A stretch of DNA of 64,000 bases, taken from positions 248,001 to 312,000 of the forward strand of contig NZ_SGNY01000004.1 of the NCBI RefSeq assembly GCF_007002745.1, read 5' to 3'. Below the pieces are notes generated by a model. It saw only the letters and a program-made list of their open reading frames with translations. It searched no databases and had not been told where the DNA came from. Positions 44,570-53,937 of the stretch are shown here, piece after piece (position 1 is the stretch's first letter; each line of letters opens with the position of its first letter). The stretch is from Martinezella rhizogenes (GTDB lineage Bacteria; Pseudomonadota; Alphaproteobacteria; Rhizobiales; Rhizobiaceae). The position numbers and the translations under genes were made by a program.

Positions 44570-45565
44570 TCAGGCCACGCCGATTCTCAACAGATCGTGG
44601 AAATGCACAAGGCCGATCGGCCTGTTGTCATCATCCACCACGATCAGCGCGCCGATGTGGAATTTTTCCAGTGTCGCCAGCGCGCTGGTCGCCAGCACTG
44701 ATTTTTTGACCGTCTTCGGAGTACGGGTCATGATATCGTCCACCGTCAATTCGGCGAGATTGCGCGACAGGTTGCGGGCCAGATCACCCTCGGTGACGAT
44801 GCCGCACAGACGGCCATCCTCATCCAGAATGCCGACACAGCCGAAATGCTTACGGGAGAGAACGCCGACCGCTTCCGGCATGGCTGTTCCCTTGGTCACC
44901 AGCGGCACACGATCGCCGGTATGCATGATATCGCTGACCAGTTTCAGGCTGGCGCCCAGTTTGCCGCCGGGATGAAACACCCGGAAATCACCGGCAGTGA
45001 AATTGCGGGCCTCCAGAAGTGCCACGGCAAGGGCATCACCCAGCGCCAGCTGCATCAAGGTGGAAGTGGTGGGTGCCAGACCAAGCGGACAGGCTTCCTG
45101 TTCATTGGGGACCAGCAGCACGATATCGGAGGCCTTCGCCAGCGATGAAGTCTCGGAACAGGTGAGTGCGATCAGCGGAATGGAGAAGCGGCGCGAATAG
45201 TTGATGATGCTGCGCAGTTCAGCACTTTCACCACCTTTGGAGATCGCCAGAACCACATCGTCGCCACCGATCATGCCCAGATCGCCATGATTGGCCTCGG
45301 CCGCATGTACAAAAAACGCCGGTGTGCCGGTGGAGGCGAAAGTGGCGGCGAGCTTTGCGCCGATATGGCCGCTTTTACCGACCCCGGTGATGATGAGACG
45401 GCCATTCGACTGGCCGATTGTCTCAATCGCCTTGCAGAAAGGCTCGGAAAGACCGTTGGTGAGAGCGGCCTCAAGGGCGGCAAGACCAGCCCGCTCCATC
45501 GAAATCGTCCGCACAGCGGATGAGATGGCATTGTCTTCGACCAGTTTGACGGCGCGCGTAATCAT
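44570..45565 (-). CDS. kdsD: Arabinose-5-phosphate isomerase (KdsD/KpsF)
   Basis: The enzyme turns ribulose-5-phosphate into arabinose-5-phosphate, the first step to Kdo for lipopolysaccharide. The 331-residue protein has an SIS domain (about 30-205, ITGVGKSGHIGAKLAATFASTGTPAFFVH) and two CBS domains (about 215-331). AEANHGDLGMI holds the active-site His region. The start is ATG 45565. It stands before the PAS gene, 60 bp away on the same strand, and may be co-transcribed with it. Confidence 0.94.
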   Translation of the reverse strand: MITRAVKLVEDNAISSAVRTISMERAGLAALEAALTNGLSEPFCKAIETIGQSNGRLIITGVGKSGHIGAKLAATFASTGTPAFFVHAAEANHGDLGMIGGDDVVLAISKGGESAELRSIINYSRRFSIPLIALTCSETSSLAKASDIVLLVPNEQEACPLGLAPTTSTLMQLALGDALAVALLEARNFTAGDFRVFHPGGKLGASLKLVSDIMHTGDRVPLVTKGTAMPEAVGVLSRKHFGCVGILDEDGRLCGIVTEGDLARNLSRNLAELTVDDIMTRTPKTVKKSVLATSALATLEKFHIGALIVVDDDNRPIGLVHFHDLLRIGVA

Positions 45566-45625
45566 GGCCGACTGTTACTCTTTCACCCGGAATAAGTCCA
45601 CTCTTCAGCCGGCCAGTGCTACTTT

Positions 45626-45991
45626 TTAGTGCCGCAGGTCCGGCGGAGAGATTTCCTCGATCGTTCCCAGCCGCTTGAAAGGGATGTTTTCTTCATCGAC
45701 CAGATATCGCCCGACTGTCCTTACCCATGATACCGAACCATCGTCCCGGCGCACGGCATATTCCTGATTGTAAAAGCTTGCCGCCTTCAGGGTGATCAAG
45801 GCGGTCTCGATCACACGATTTCGATGATCCAGATGCACTTTTTCAAGCATTTGAAAAATGCTGATACCCTGCATCGCCTGTCTTAACGGAATTCCGAAGA
45901 GTTCCGCACAGACCTCATCCAGATAGAATCGGTCGTTGGTAATATCCCAGCAATAAAAACCGACCTGCTTGATGTTCGAAACGGAATTCAT
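45626..45991 (-). CDS. Single PAS domain protein
   Basis: The 121-residue protein is one PAS domain (GFYCWDITNDRFYLDEVCAELF, then FQMLEKVHLDHRNRV and YNQEYAVRRDDGSVSWVRTVGRYL), the PAS_3 pattern with a C-terminal beta strand. It has no output domain, so it would be a sensor piece or a partner to another kinase. Its base composition looks lower in GC than its neighbours. An AT-rich region with a LacI-like palindrome lies upstream. Confidence 0.8.
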   Translation of the reverse strand: MNSVSNIKQVGFYCWDITNDRFYLDEVCAELFGIPLRQAMQGISIFQMLEKVHLDHRNRVIETALITLKAASFYNQEYAVRRDDGSVSWVRTVGRYLVDEENIPFKRLGTIEEISPPDLRH

Positions 45992-46083
45992 GAAACGACG
46001 CTGTCACATAAAATAAAAATCAAAGAATTTACCAAGCAATAGAAAGCCCATTACCCTTAAATCATAGGGCGATTCCGTGCCAA

Positions 46084-46099
46084 ATTGAAACGTTTAAAT
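46084..46099. promoter_or_regulatory. LacI-like operator candidate
   Basis: ATTGAAAC (46084-46091) and GTTTAAAT (46092-46099) form a nearly perfect palindrome with the central CG pair typical of LacI-family sites. It lies 93 bp before the PAS gene start and about 310 bp before the beta-barrel gene. Confidence 0.4.
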
Positions 46100-46266
46100 C
46101 TTATCATATTAGAAATATTTTGCACTGCGGTACGGTTTTCCGTTCCTCCGGCTGGCAGAATTCTGATTGCAAACCGTGAGCGCGAGCCTCACCGATTTTC
46201 ACGCGGTAGCCAAAACGCTGAAATCCCAGCGATCTTTATCAACTGTTAACCATAAAAAACCTATTG

Positions 46267-46281
46267 TTAAAGCGATGTTAA
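46267..46281 (+). promoter_or_regulatory. CtrA box before the beta-barrel gene
   Basis: TTAA (46267-46270) and TTAA (46278-46281) are 7 bp apart, and a TTAACCAT half-site lies about 20 bp further upstream. The ATG of the outer-membrane protein is 128 bp downstream. This is the third perfect match in the window. Confidence 0.5.
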
Positions 46282-46409
46282 AACTTGCGTCGCCTGTCGG
46301 GTCCCTGGTTTGTCCACGTCATTTCATCGGCCTCTCATTCATTTGGCCCGGGGAAGTGTTTTGGCGAATTGTCGATCCGGCATCGGCCAAATTCGCCGGG
46401 TGAAGAGGA

Positions 46410-47918
46410 ATGAATGTGAAGGGCGCCGCCACACGTCTGCAGACGTCGCGGAAAGCAGCAACCCTGTTGCTTGCCTGCACGCTTCTTTGCTCCACCACGA
46501 CAAACCTTTTCGCCCAAACCACCGTTACAGCCACCCCCTTATTGCCCGGCACCGCTCCCGCCGGCGACGGAACAACTTCGGCCACCCCGGCAACGGGCGT
46601 TGGAGCAGCGGCGGATGCAGAACAGGCTGCACCTGCGGCCGCCGCGCCTGCGCCACAGCAGCTCTGGCGCCCCTCGAACAATCCCGGCGACCCGATTTAC
46701 GAACAGCAGGACGATGCGGGCCAACCCTATGCCGAGGCTGAAAACCCCTATGAGCCGACGGTGGATGGCGGTGAAAACCCGCAGATAGCAGCTGAGCCTG
46801 GCCAGACCCCCGGCATCCGGCTCGGTACATTCCTGCTGCGTCCCGCAATCAGCCAGACCATCAACACGGAAAAACAGACAAATACCGGTGGTCCCTCCAG
46901 ACGCAACTATCTGACAACAGGCATCCGCGGCACGCTTACCAGCGACTGGTCCCGCCACGCGCTGACCGTGACGGGCGACGGCGCCTGGGAGAGAAACTTC
47001 GGTGGCGACAAGGATGGCGAAGAGCCCCGGGCGCGGATAGAGGCCGATCTGCGCCTCGATCTCGGCGAAGAGACGAAGGCCAATCTCAAAGCCGGTTACG
47101 AGTTCAGCCGCGAAGACACGACGGACCCCAATGCTCTGACCGGCGCTGCCGTGCAGGGCGGTGAGCACCGTTTCACGACTGGCGCGTCGATAGAGCGGGA
47201 TTTCGGCAAGCTGCGTGGGCTTGCGGCGCTCGATCTCTCCCGCACGGTCTATACGGATGCGAAAGGCCTTGATGGCCGGCCGATCAGCCTCAGCGACCGC
47301 GACCAGAACGGTGCGAACCTGCGCGGGCGCATTGGTTACGAATTATCGCCGGCGCTGATCCCGTTCCTGGAACTGAATGCGGGAAAGACCAAATATGACA
47401 GTCGGCTGGATAATTCCGGTTACGCCCGCTCCTCCAATTCCTATGGTGCGAAGATCGGAACCGAGGTCGATCTCGGCGAAAAGACCCGTGGCGAGGCCGC
47501 CATCGGTTATCTGCGCAAGCAATATGATGACGACCGTCTTGCCTCCATCGGCGCCTTGACGCTGGACGGCGAACTCAACTGGTCGCCGCAGCGCGGAACG
47601 AATGTCAATCTCGGCCTGCGCACGACGATTGAGGATTTTGCCGGCGGTCCGCAGGGCGGCTGGATTTCCTATCGGCTGGATGCCGGGCTTACCCACGAAT
47701 TACGCAACAATCTGGTCGCACGTTTGACGGGACAGATCGTGCACCGCACATTCCCCTCCTCCGACATCGAGAATGCCGTGGAATATACGGCAGGTGCCGG
47801 TCTAACGTGGGGGCTGAACCGCTATCTCGACCTGACCGCCGACGTCAGCTACCAGTGGACGCCGGTTTATGACAGCAACGAATTCCGCGTCGGTGCAGGA
47901 CTTGTCCTGAAGCGGTAA
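46410..47918 (+). CDS. Outer-membrane beta-barrel protein (BBP2-like)
   Basis: The 502-residue protein has a long signal peptide (hydrophobic KAATLLLACTLLCSTTTNLFA, about 15-35), a Pro/Ala/Gly/Glu-rich region (about 40-125) and then about 370 residues of alternating polar and hydrophobic strands ending in GVGAGLVLKR-like sequence (FRVGAGLVLKR), as in outer-membrane barrels with a C-terminal aromatic or charged residue. I recall the putative beta-barrel porin 2 family (PF10082) as the closest match. The cargo is unknown. The upstream region has a CtrA box. A bidirectional terminator separates it from galU. Confidence 0.8.
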   Translation: MNVKGAATRLQTSRKAATLLLACTLLCSTTTNLFAQTTVTATPLLPGTAPAGDGTTSATPATGVGAAADAEQAAPAAAAPAPQQLWRPSNNPGDPIYEQQDDAGQPYAEAENPYEPTVDGGENPQIAAEPGQTPGIRLGTFLLRPAISQTINTEKQTNTGGPSRRNYLTTGIRGTLTSDWSRHALTVTGDGAWERNFGGDKDGEEPRARIEADLRLDLGEETKANLKAGYEFSREDTTDPNALTGAAVQGGEHRFTTGASIERDFGKLRGLAALDLSRTVYTDAKGLDGRPISLSDRDQNGANLRGRIGYELSPALIPFLELNAGKTKYDSRLDNSGYARSSNSYGAKIGTEVDLGEKTRGEAAIGYLRKQYDDDRLASIGALTLDGELNWSPQRGTNVNLGLRTTIEDFAGGPQGGWISYRLDAGLTHELRNNLVARLTGQIVHRTFPSSDIENAVEYTAGAGLTWGLNRYLDLTADVSYQWTPVYDSNEFRVGAGLVLKR

Positions 47919-47927
47919 TCACCAAAC

Positions 47928-47957
47928 AAAAATCCCGGCGCGAAGGCCGGGATTTTG
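47928..47957 (+). terminator. Bidirectional terminator between the beta-barrel gene and galU
   Basis: AAAAATCCCGGC and GCCGGGATTTTG form a stem around GCGAAG, with T-runs on both strands. The converging stops lie at 47918 and 47973. Confidence 0.88.
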
Positions 47958-47972
47958 TCGTGTTCTGGTCGG

Positions 47973-48860
47973 TTACTTCAGTCCCTCGATCAGGGCCTTG
48001 ATCGGCTCTTCGATCGCCGGACGAATATCACCACGTTCAAGAGCGAAGGCGACGTTGGCGAGGATGAAGCCGTCCTTGGCGCCGCAATCGAAAGTCTGGC
48101 CGCGGAAGTGATAGCCGGCAAACTCCTGCGACTGGGCAAGCGTCAGCATGCCGTCCGTCAGCTGGATTTCATTGCCTGCACCACGCTCCTGATTTTCGAG
48201 AATGTCGAAAATCTCCGGCTGCAGGATGTAACGACCGTTGATGTAGAAATTCGACGGTGCCGTACCCTTGGCAGGCTTTTCGACCATCTCTGTGATCTTG
48301 AAACCTTCGCCCACGGCATCGCCCACACCAACGATACCGTATTTGTGGGTCTGGTCGGGAGCGCATTCCTGCACCGCGATCACGTTGCCTGCAGTCTGGT
48401 CGTAAAGTTCGACCATGCCTTTCAGGCAGCTTTTCTGCGAATGCATGATCATGTCCGGCAACAGCACGGCGAAAGGCTCGTCGCCGACGATATCGCGGGC
48501 ACACCAGACCGCATGGCCAAGACCGAGCGGCACCTGCTGGCGCGTAAAGCTTGCCGTGCCGGCTTTGGGCAGAAGGCCGGCCAGCAATGTCAGCTCGGCA
48601 TTCTTGTTGCGCTCACGCAGCATCTGTTCGAGTTCAAATTGAATATCAAAATAATCTTCGATCACCGCCTTGCCGCGGCCGGTGACAAATACAAAATGCT
48701 CAATGCCTGCTTCCGCCGCCTCATCGACGACGTATTGAATGACCGGCTTGTCAACGACAGTGAGCATTTCTTTCGGAACCGCCTTGGTTGCGGGCAGGAA
48801 ACGGGTACCGAGACCTGCGACCGGAAATACGGCCTTCCGAATTTTTTTCTGTTCTACCAC
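47973..48860 (-). CDS. galU: UTP-glucose-1-phosphate uridylyltransferase (GalU/ExoN)
   Basis: This enzyme makes UDP-glucose from UTP and glucose-1-phosphate, feeding exopolysaccharide, LPS and cyclic glucans. The 295-residue protein has [21 protein letters not shown] (about 11-31) and [13 protein letters not shown] (about 36-48). The start is GTG 48860 with AGGAGGG 5 nt upstream. A 23 bp inverted repeat lies at 48906-48928 in the divergent promoter region. Confidence 0.96.
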   Translation of the reverse strand: MVEQKKIRKAVFPVAGLGTRFLPATKAVPKEMLTVVDKPVIQYVVDEAAEAGIEHFVFVTGRGKAVIEDYFDIQFELEQMLRERNKNAELTLLAGLLPKAGTASFTRQQVPLGLGHAVWCARDIVGDEPFAVLLPDMIMHSQKSCLKGMVELYDQTAGNVIAVQECAPDQTHKYGIVGVGDAVGEGFKITEMVEKPAKGTAPSNFYINGRYILQPEIFDILENQERGAGNEIQLTDGMLTLAQSQEFAGYHFRGQTFDCGAKDGFILANVAFALERGDIRPAIEEPIKALIEGLK

Positions 48861-48905
48861 ATATCCCTCCTGAGAGATAAAACTTGATCACAATCCCCGC
48901 ACGCT

Positions 48906-48928
48906 GTTGTTATTTCAAAAATAACAAC
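48906..48928. promoter_or_regulatory. Perfect 23 bp inverted repeat in the galU/mltB-like divergent region
   Basis: GTTGTTATTT (48906-48915) and AAATAACAAC (48919-48928) are perfectly complementary around CAA. The site is 46 bp before the galU start and 128 bp before the transglycosylase start. There is no T-run on the galU side that would mark a terminator, so an operator is more likely. Confidence 0.5.
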
Positions 48929-49055
48929 GTTTTGTAAAGGGTGACGCTACCATCTATTAATGGTAAAGAATTTGTTGACGTTCTTTTGTTATCCCTGCTG
49001 ATGCCCGATGCGTTTTCGCAATCGAAATGACATTCGAGAGAACGAAAGACTGACG

Positions 49056-50279
49056 ATGACAAAGATGATCCTTTCAGATGTCCGCAAATTCGGCTGCATG
49101 ATGGTTGCAGGCCTGGTGATCTCCCTGACCCCTGTTTCGGCCCATGCCGACGCCGGATTCAGACAGTGGATCAACCAGTTCTACGCAACAGCGGCAAAAG
49201 AAGGCATCAGCAAGGCGACCTATCAGAAGGCCTTCGCCGGCGTTAGCGAACCGGACCCGGATGCGCTGCGCAAGGCAACCTTTCAGCCGGAATTCACCAC
49301 CCAGATCTGGGATTATCTCGATTCCCGCGTCAACCCCTATACGGTGCGGATCGGCCGCGAGATGAAGATGAAGCATGCGACGACCCTGAACTGGATCGAG
49401 CGCAACTTCAATGTCGACAAGCACATCATTCTCGCCATCTGGTCGATGGAATCCAATTACGGCGCGGTTCTCGAAAAGCCGGAGCGGCTGCACAACATCC
49501 CGCAGGCTCTTGCGACGCTTGCCTATTCCGATCCCAAGCGCGCCAAATTCGCGCGCACGCAATTGATCGCCGCCCTCAAAATCCTTCAGGCGGGCGATGT
49601 CACACCGAAACAGCTGACCGGCTCCTGGGCGGGCGCGATGGGGCACACCCAGTTTATTCCGACCAGCTATCTGCTTTACGCGGTAGATGCCGACGGCAAT
49701 GGCAAGCGTGACATCTGGCACTCGGTTCCCGATGCGCTGGCGACAGCCGCAAATCTTCTTTCCAAGAACGGCTGGGAACCCGGCCGGACCTGGGGTTATG
49801 AAACCGCCGTGCCGCGCGGCGGCGCACGTTATGAAGGCCAGACGAAGACGATTTCGGAATGGGCAAAGCTCGGCTTTGCCCGCCCGAACGGCAAGAATTT
49901 TACCCGCGGCTCCGATCGCGCCATGCTGAAATTGCAGGGTGGAGCAAGCGGTCCGGGCTTCCTGATGATGAAAAACTTCTTCACCATCAAGAAATACAAC
50001 GCATCGGACAGCTATGCGCTGGCCGTCGGCCTGCTCGCGGATGAAATCGCCGGTTATGGCGGCATGCAGCAGAAATGGCCGCGCCCCGATGGCACGCTCG
50101 ACATTCGCGAAAAATTCGAGCTCCAGACCCGCATGAAGGAACTCGGTTATTACGACGGCGAGATTGACGGTAATTTCGGCTCCGGTTCGAAAGCAGCCAT
50201 TAGCGCCATCCAGTCGCGCATGGGCATGGAAAATGACGGCCAGCCGTCGCAGAGATTGCTGAGAGCCCTGCGCAATTGA
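49056..50279 (+). CDS. Lytic murein transglycosylase (MltB-type) with a peptidoglycan-binding domain
   Basis: The 407-residue protein has a signal peptide (MMVAGLVISLTPVSAHA, cleavage near 31), an MltB-like catalytic domain (about 35-330) with Glu132 in IWSMESNYG and the WAGAMGHTQFIPTSY motif, and a C-terminal PG_binding_1 domain (about 345-407, LQTRMKELGYYDGEIDGNFG). It would cleave glycan strands in the periplasm. ATG 49056 was chosen because longer starts enter the promoter. The signal contains MMVAGL with an internal Cys but no lipobox. The SGNH gene follows 62 bp later. Confidence 0.93.
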   Translation: MTKMILSDVRKFGCMMVAGLVISLTPVSAHADAGFRQWINQFYATAAKEGISKATYQKAFAGVSEPDPDALRKATFQPEFTTQIWDYLDSRVNPYTVRIGREMKMKHATTLNWIERNFNVDKHIILAIWSMESNYGAVLEKPERLHNIPQALATLAYSDPKRAKFARTQLIAALKILQAGDVTPKQLTGSWAGAMGHTQFIPTSYLLYAVDADGNGKRDIWHSVPDALATAANLLSKNGWEPGRTWGYETAVPRGGARYEGQTKTISEWAKLGFARPNGKNFTRGSDRAMLKLQGGASGPGFLMMKNFFTIKKYNASDSYALAVGLLADEIAGYGGMQQKWPRPDGTLDIREKFELQTRMKELGYYDGEIDGNFGSGSKAAISAIQSRMGMENDGQPSQRLLRALRN

Positions 50280-50341
50280 TAATATGCCGGCGAATTCGGC
50301 GGGGGTTCACCACCGCCGAAGCATCCGGAAAGGTCGATGTT

Positions 50342-51577
50342 ATGAATTGGAAACCAACGGTGAATAGCAAAAAGACCGGATGGCGCATCTGCGCCATCAT
50401 TCTTTCTGCTGCCCTTTGCGTGCCGCTCGTTCCATCCCAGTCCTTTGCCCAGGAACAGCGGCGTACCCTGTTCGAAATGCTGTTCGGCAGGCCGGTAGGC
50501 CGCGATGGCTCATCCGGACGTGAATACCAGCCCCGCAGCCGGCGGGATTTCCCCTCTGCCCCGCGCGAAAGATCGGTCACACGTCCGCAACCTGCGCGAA
50601 AGGCACCTTCGGTGGTTCAGATGCGAACCGCAAAGCCGGAGCCGGCCGCCAAGCTTGAAAATGCACGACGCGTTCTCGTTATCGGTGACTTCCTGGCCGG
50701 CGGCATGGGGGAAGAGCTCGTCAATGCCTTTGCCAGTTCGCCGGCAATTGCCGTCGATGTGCGGGCGAATGGTTCTTCCGGTCTCGTCCGCACGGATTAT
50801 TACGACTGGTTTTCCAATCTGCCGCAATTCATAAGCGAGACCAATCCGGCCACCATCGTCATCATGATGGGCTCGAACGATCGCCAGCAAATGCAGATCG
50901 GCGATATCCGGGAAAAATTCGGCACCGATGTCTGGTTCAAGGAATATGAACGGCGGATCGATGAACTCCTGACCCTTGCCGGCCGGCCGAAAGTGCCACT
51001 GCTCTGGGTTGGCCTTCCCGCCTTCCAGTCCCCCTCGCTTACAGCCGATCTCGTCGGCTTCAACCGGCTCTACCGCAGCCATGTCGAAAAATATGGCGGT
51101 GAGTTCGTGGATGTATGGGACGGATTTGTCGATGAAGGCGGAAAATTCGTCATCACAGGTTACGACATGAACGGCCAGCAGGCCCGTCTGCGCGAGGCTG
51201 ATGGCATCGGCATGACACAGGCCGGCAAGCGCAAGCTCGCCTTCTACGTCGAGAAATTCGTGCGCAGACACCTCGATAGCGCCGGCCCGGATCTCGTGAA
51301 GCTGGACGGCAGCAATCTTCCGGCGCTCACCTCGCTGCCGGCGCTTGGCATCGATGCGGGGCAGGTGCGCACGCAGCCGATCAGCCTTACCGATCCCAAT
51401 CTCGATGGTGGCGACAAGCTGCTGGGCGATGCACCTTTGACAGCCGGGCCGACACGGGTCTCGGTGGTGGAATCGCCACGTGAACGGCTGACCAAGCGTG
51501 GCGAAATGGCCGATGCGCCAGCCGGCCGCATTGATGACTATCGGGTCGTCCCGGAGAATGTGCAAGCCCGACAATAG
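50342..51577 (+). CDS. DUF459/SGNH-type exported protein
   Basis: The 411-residue protein has a signal peptide (ICAIILSAALCVPLVPSQSFA, about 16-36), a polar Arg/Pro-rich stretch, and an SGNH-like domain (about 105-325): VLVIGDFLAGGMGEEL where the first block would be GDS-like, and VIMMGSNDRQQM with Asn-Asp. The nucleophile Ser is not obvious, since the motif reads GDFLAGG, so activity is uncertain. DUF459 proteins are common in Rhizobiales beside lytic transglycosylases, as here. AAAGG lies before ATG 50342. Confidence 0.85.
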   Translation: MNWKPTVNSKKTGWRICAIILSAALCVPLVPSQSFAQEQRRTLFEMLFGRPVGRDGSSGREYQPRSRRDFPSAPRERSVTRPQPARKAPSVVQMRTAKPEPAAKLENARRVLVIGDFLAGGMGEELVNAFASSPAIAVDVRANGSSGLVRTDYYDWFSNLPQFISETNPATIVIMMGSNDRQQMQIGDIREKFGTDVWFKEYERRIDELLTLAGRPKVPLLWVGLPAFQSPSLTADLVGFNRLYRSHVEKYGGEFVDVWDGFVDEGGKFVITGYDMNGQQARLREADGIGMTQAGKRKLAFYVEKFVRRHLDSAGPDLVKLDGSNLPALTSLPALGIDAGQVRTQPISLTDPNLDGGDKLLGDAPLTAGPTRVSVVESPRERLTKRGEMADAPAGRIDDYRVVPENVQARQ

Positions 51578-51780
51578 GCGCTTCTCCACCGGCATCACAA
51601 ACGCGGCCGGGCGTAATGTTTAGGCAATGCGAAAATGGCAAGGTAACGGAAGTTCTGCAGGGATGCGGCCTGTAGCCGCATTCTGTATGGCGATATTTCT
51701 TCGTTACCACCACAAAGCTGTCATTTTTACTTCATGCACGGCCCACGTGAGCCGCGTCAAGATTTTGCCGAGACCAATTC

Positions 51781-52455
51781 ATGCGCCTGCTGCTAGTTGA
51801 AGACGAACGCGAAATGGCAGCAGCCCTGTCCGCCGCGCTTCACCGGTTCGATATCATCGTGGACAATGTCGGCACGCTCGACCTTGCCCGTCATGCCATC
51901 ATGGACGGTGTCCACGATCTTGTCGTTCTCGACCGGCAATTGCCCGATGGAGACGGTATCCAGCTTATAGAGGATCTGCGCGTTTTACCGGTCACTCCGC
52001 CGATCATCGTATTGACGGCGCAGGGCGCACTTGCCGACCGCGTGAAGGGCCTGAACCTCGGTGCGGATGATTATCTGGCCAAGCCCTTTGCCGTCGAAGA
52101 ACTTCTCGCCCGCATCCGCGCCCTGATGCGACGACCCGCCAGCGCGGTGACGATGACGGCGAAGCTGGGCAAGCTGGAATTTTGCTTCGAAACCCGTGAA
52201 GTCCGCATTGCGGGCGAGTTTCTTGCCCTGACCAGGCGGGAACTGCTCATTCTTGAAGCGCTGTTGCGGCGGCAGGGCAGAACGGTGCTGCGTTCGCTGC
52301 TGGAGGAAGCCGTCTATAATTTCGATGATGAAATCCAGTCCAATGCCCTCGATTCCCACATTTCCCGTTTGCGCCGCAAATTGCTGTCCGCCGATGCGGG
52401 GGTGGAGGTCCATGGCATTCGCGGCGTCGGCTATCTTTTGAGAGCGACATCATGA
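51781..52455 (+). CDS. OmpR-type response regulator
   Basis: The 224-residue protein has a receiver domain (about 1-118, Asp51 in LVVLDRQLPDGDG, Lys near 101 in YLAKPF) and a winged-helix DNA-binding domain (about 128-222, FLALTRRELLILEALLRRQGRTV and HISRLRRKL). It overlaps the sensor kinase start by 4 bp, so the two are coupled. The cues and target genes cannot be told; it resembles QseB/TctD-type regulators by layout. Confidence 0.93.
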   Translation: MRLLLVEDEREMAAALSAALHRFDIIVDNVGTLDLARHAIMDGVHDLVVLDRQLPDGDGIQLIEDLRVLPVTPPIIVLTAQGALADRVKGLNLGADDYLAKPFAVEELLARIRALMRRPASAVTMTAKLGKLEFCFETREVRIAGEFLALTRRELLILEALLRRQGRTVLRSLLEEAVYNFDDEIQSNALDSHISRLRRKLLSADAGVEVHGIRGVGYLLRATS

Positions 52456-53807
52456 AACCGGCCAAGAGAAAATCGCTCAAGCGCCGCCTGACCATTCAAT
52501 TACTGCTGTTCCAGATCGGCAGCCTTTTCATCGTCAGCGCCGGCTTCGTCGCCTATCTGTCCACCGGCGGCGGAAGCAGCGCACTGCTCAGCCCACAGGC
52601 AGCCCAGATTACCGCCAATGCGCTGGTGCGGGACAAGGATGGCCGGCTAGTTCTGAAGGAAACGAGTGAATTCGCGCAATTGCGCAGTAGCACACCCGAC
52701 TTCTGGTTCGCCGCCGTCAGCGAAACGGGAGAGGTCATACAGGGTGGGCAAGTTCCCGAAGCGTTCAGCAACATGGGTCAACAGCTGAGCGATATCAGGC
52801 TCTCGGATATACGCGAGGCGGCGTTGTCCTATTCCTATCTCGCCGTCGTGCGTATTGCCATCGTTCGCCGCGTTTCCGGGCCGGCCGGCGAATTCGCCAT
52901 GATCGGCAAAGGCGGACCGTTCAGCATGACATTCCCCGTCCTGCTGTTTTCCAACATATTGATCATGCCGATCCTCATTCTCATGTCGATTGTCACAATC
53001 ATGACCATTCCCTGGATCATTCGCAGGGAATTTCTCGCCCTCTCCGCCATTGCACGCACGGCAGAGACCATCGATATCGACAAGCGCGGATATCGATTGC
53101 CGGATGGCGATATTCCAAGAGAGGTGCAGCCGCTTGTGCATGCCGTCAACGGCGCGCTGAAACGGCTGGACGATGGCTACGAACGGCACAAGCGCTTCAT
53201 TCTCGACGCTGCCCATGAATTGCGAACCCCCGTCGCCATTCTCCAGACCCGCGTTGAAACGTTGCTGGACGGCCCGTCCCGGAGCAGGATATTGGCTGAT
53301 GCCAGCCGCATTGCCGTGCTGGCCGAACAATTGCTTGATCTGCAGCGTCTCGGCGGACAGAAAGCGCCGCTTATTCCGCTTGATCTTGTCAGCCTGTGCA
53401 GGTCGGTCGTTGCTGACATGGCGCCGCTTGCCATCTCCCAAGGCTATGAGCTTTCTTTCGAGCCGGAAGAAGAACCAATCCTTGCTCTGGCCGATGACGC
53501 CTCATTGCAACGCGCCCTTATGAATATCGTGCAGAATGCCATCGAACATGGCGGCAATCGCGGAACGATCACCATAAAGGTCGCCGCCAATCGCGTTATC
53601 GACATATGCGACGAGGGCAGTGGGATTCCAGAAGAGGACCGGGAGCTGGTGTTTGATGCATTCCACCGTTTGAGACCGAAAGATCGCGGCACCGGGCTCG
53701 GTCTCAATCTCGTTCAGGAAATCATCCGTTACCATGGCGGAGAAATCACCATCAGCGATTCCTCCACAGGGGGCGCCTGTTTCCGTATCAGCCTCCCCTA
53801 TTGCTGA
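52452..53807 (+). CDS. Membrane sensor histidine kinase
   Basis: The 451-residue protein has two membrane helices (about 16-38 and 160-185), a periplasmic sensor region between them, a HAMP-like segment (about 190-240), the phospho-His in ILDAAHELRTPVA (about 250-262) and an ATPase domain with the N box (LMNIVQNAIEHG), DEGSGIP and GTGLGLNLV. It phosphorylates the regulator encoded just upstream. The short sensor region gives no hint of the ligand. A hairpin at 53938-53976 may end the operon. Confidence 0.93.
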   Translation: MKPAKRKSLKRRLTIQLLLFQIGSLFIVSAGFVAYLSTGGGSSALLSPQAAQITANALVRDKDGRLVLKETSEFAQLRSSTPDFWFAAVSETGEVIQGGQVPEAFSNMGQQLSDIRLSDIREAALSYSYLAVVRIAIVRRVSGPAGEFAMIGKGGPFSMTFPVLLFSNILIMPILILMSIVTIMTIPWIIRREFLALSAIARTAETIDIDKRGYRLPDGDIPREVQPLVHAVNGALKRLDDGYERHKRFILDAAHELRTPVAILQTRVETLLDGPSRSRILADASRIAVLAEQLLDLQRLGGQKAPLIPLDLVSLCRSVVADMAPLAISQGYELSFEPEEEPILALADDASLQRALMNIVQNAIEHGGNRGTITIKVAANRVIDICDEGSGIPEEDRELVFDAFHRLRPKDRGTGLGLNLVQEIIRYHGGEITISDSSTGGACFRISLPYC

Positions 53808-53937
53808 CACACGGTTTTTCGCAAAAAAGCTGCTTTTCGAAAAAACCCGTAATGCCGGTGTAATTCACAGGCGCGATATTTTGCCTGTCCCCAACGATGC
53901 GACACCCCAATCGCATTTTTGGTCGTCCGGTCAAGCG

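Larger units (their letters stand above)
45992..46409. promoter_or_regulatory. AT-rich divergent promoter region (PAS gene / beta-barrel gene)
   Basis: This 418 bp stretch, much richer in A and T than the rest, has no gene I can support. It holds a LacI-like inverted repeat at 46084-46099 (ATTGAAAC/GTTTAAAT, one mismatch) and a perfect CtrA box at 46267-46281, both listed separately. A further TTAACCAT half-site lies near 46246. Confidence 0.5.
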
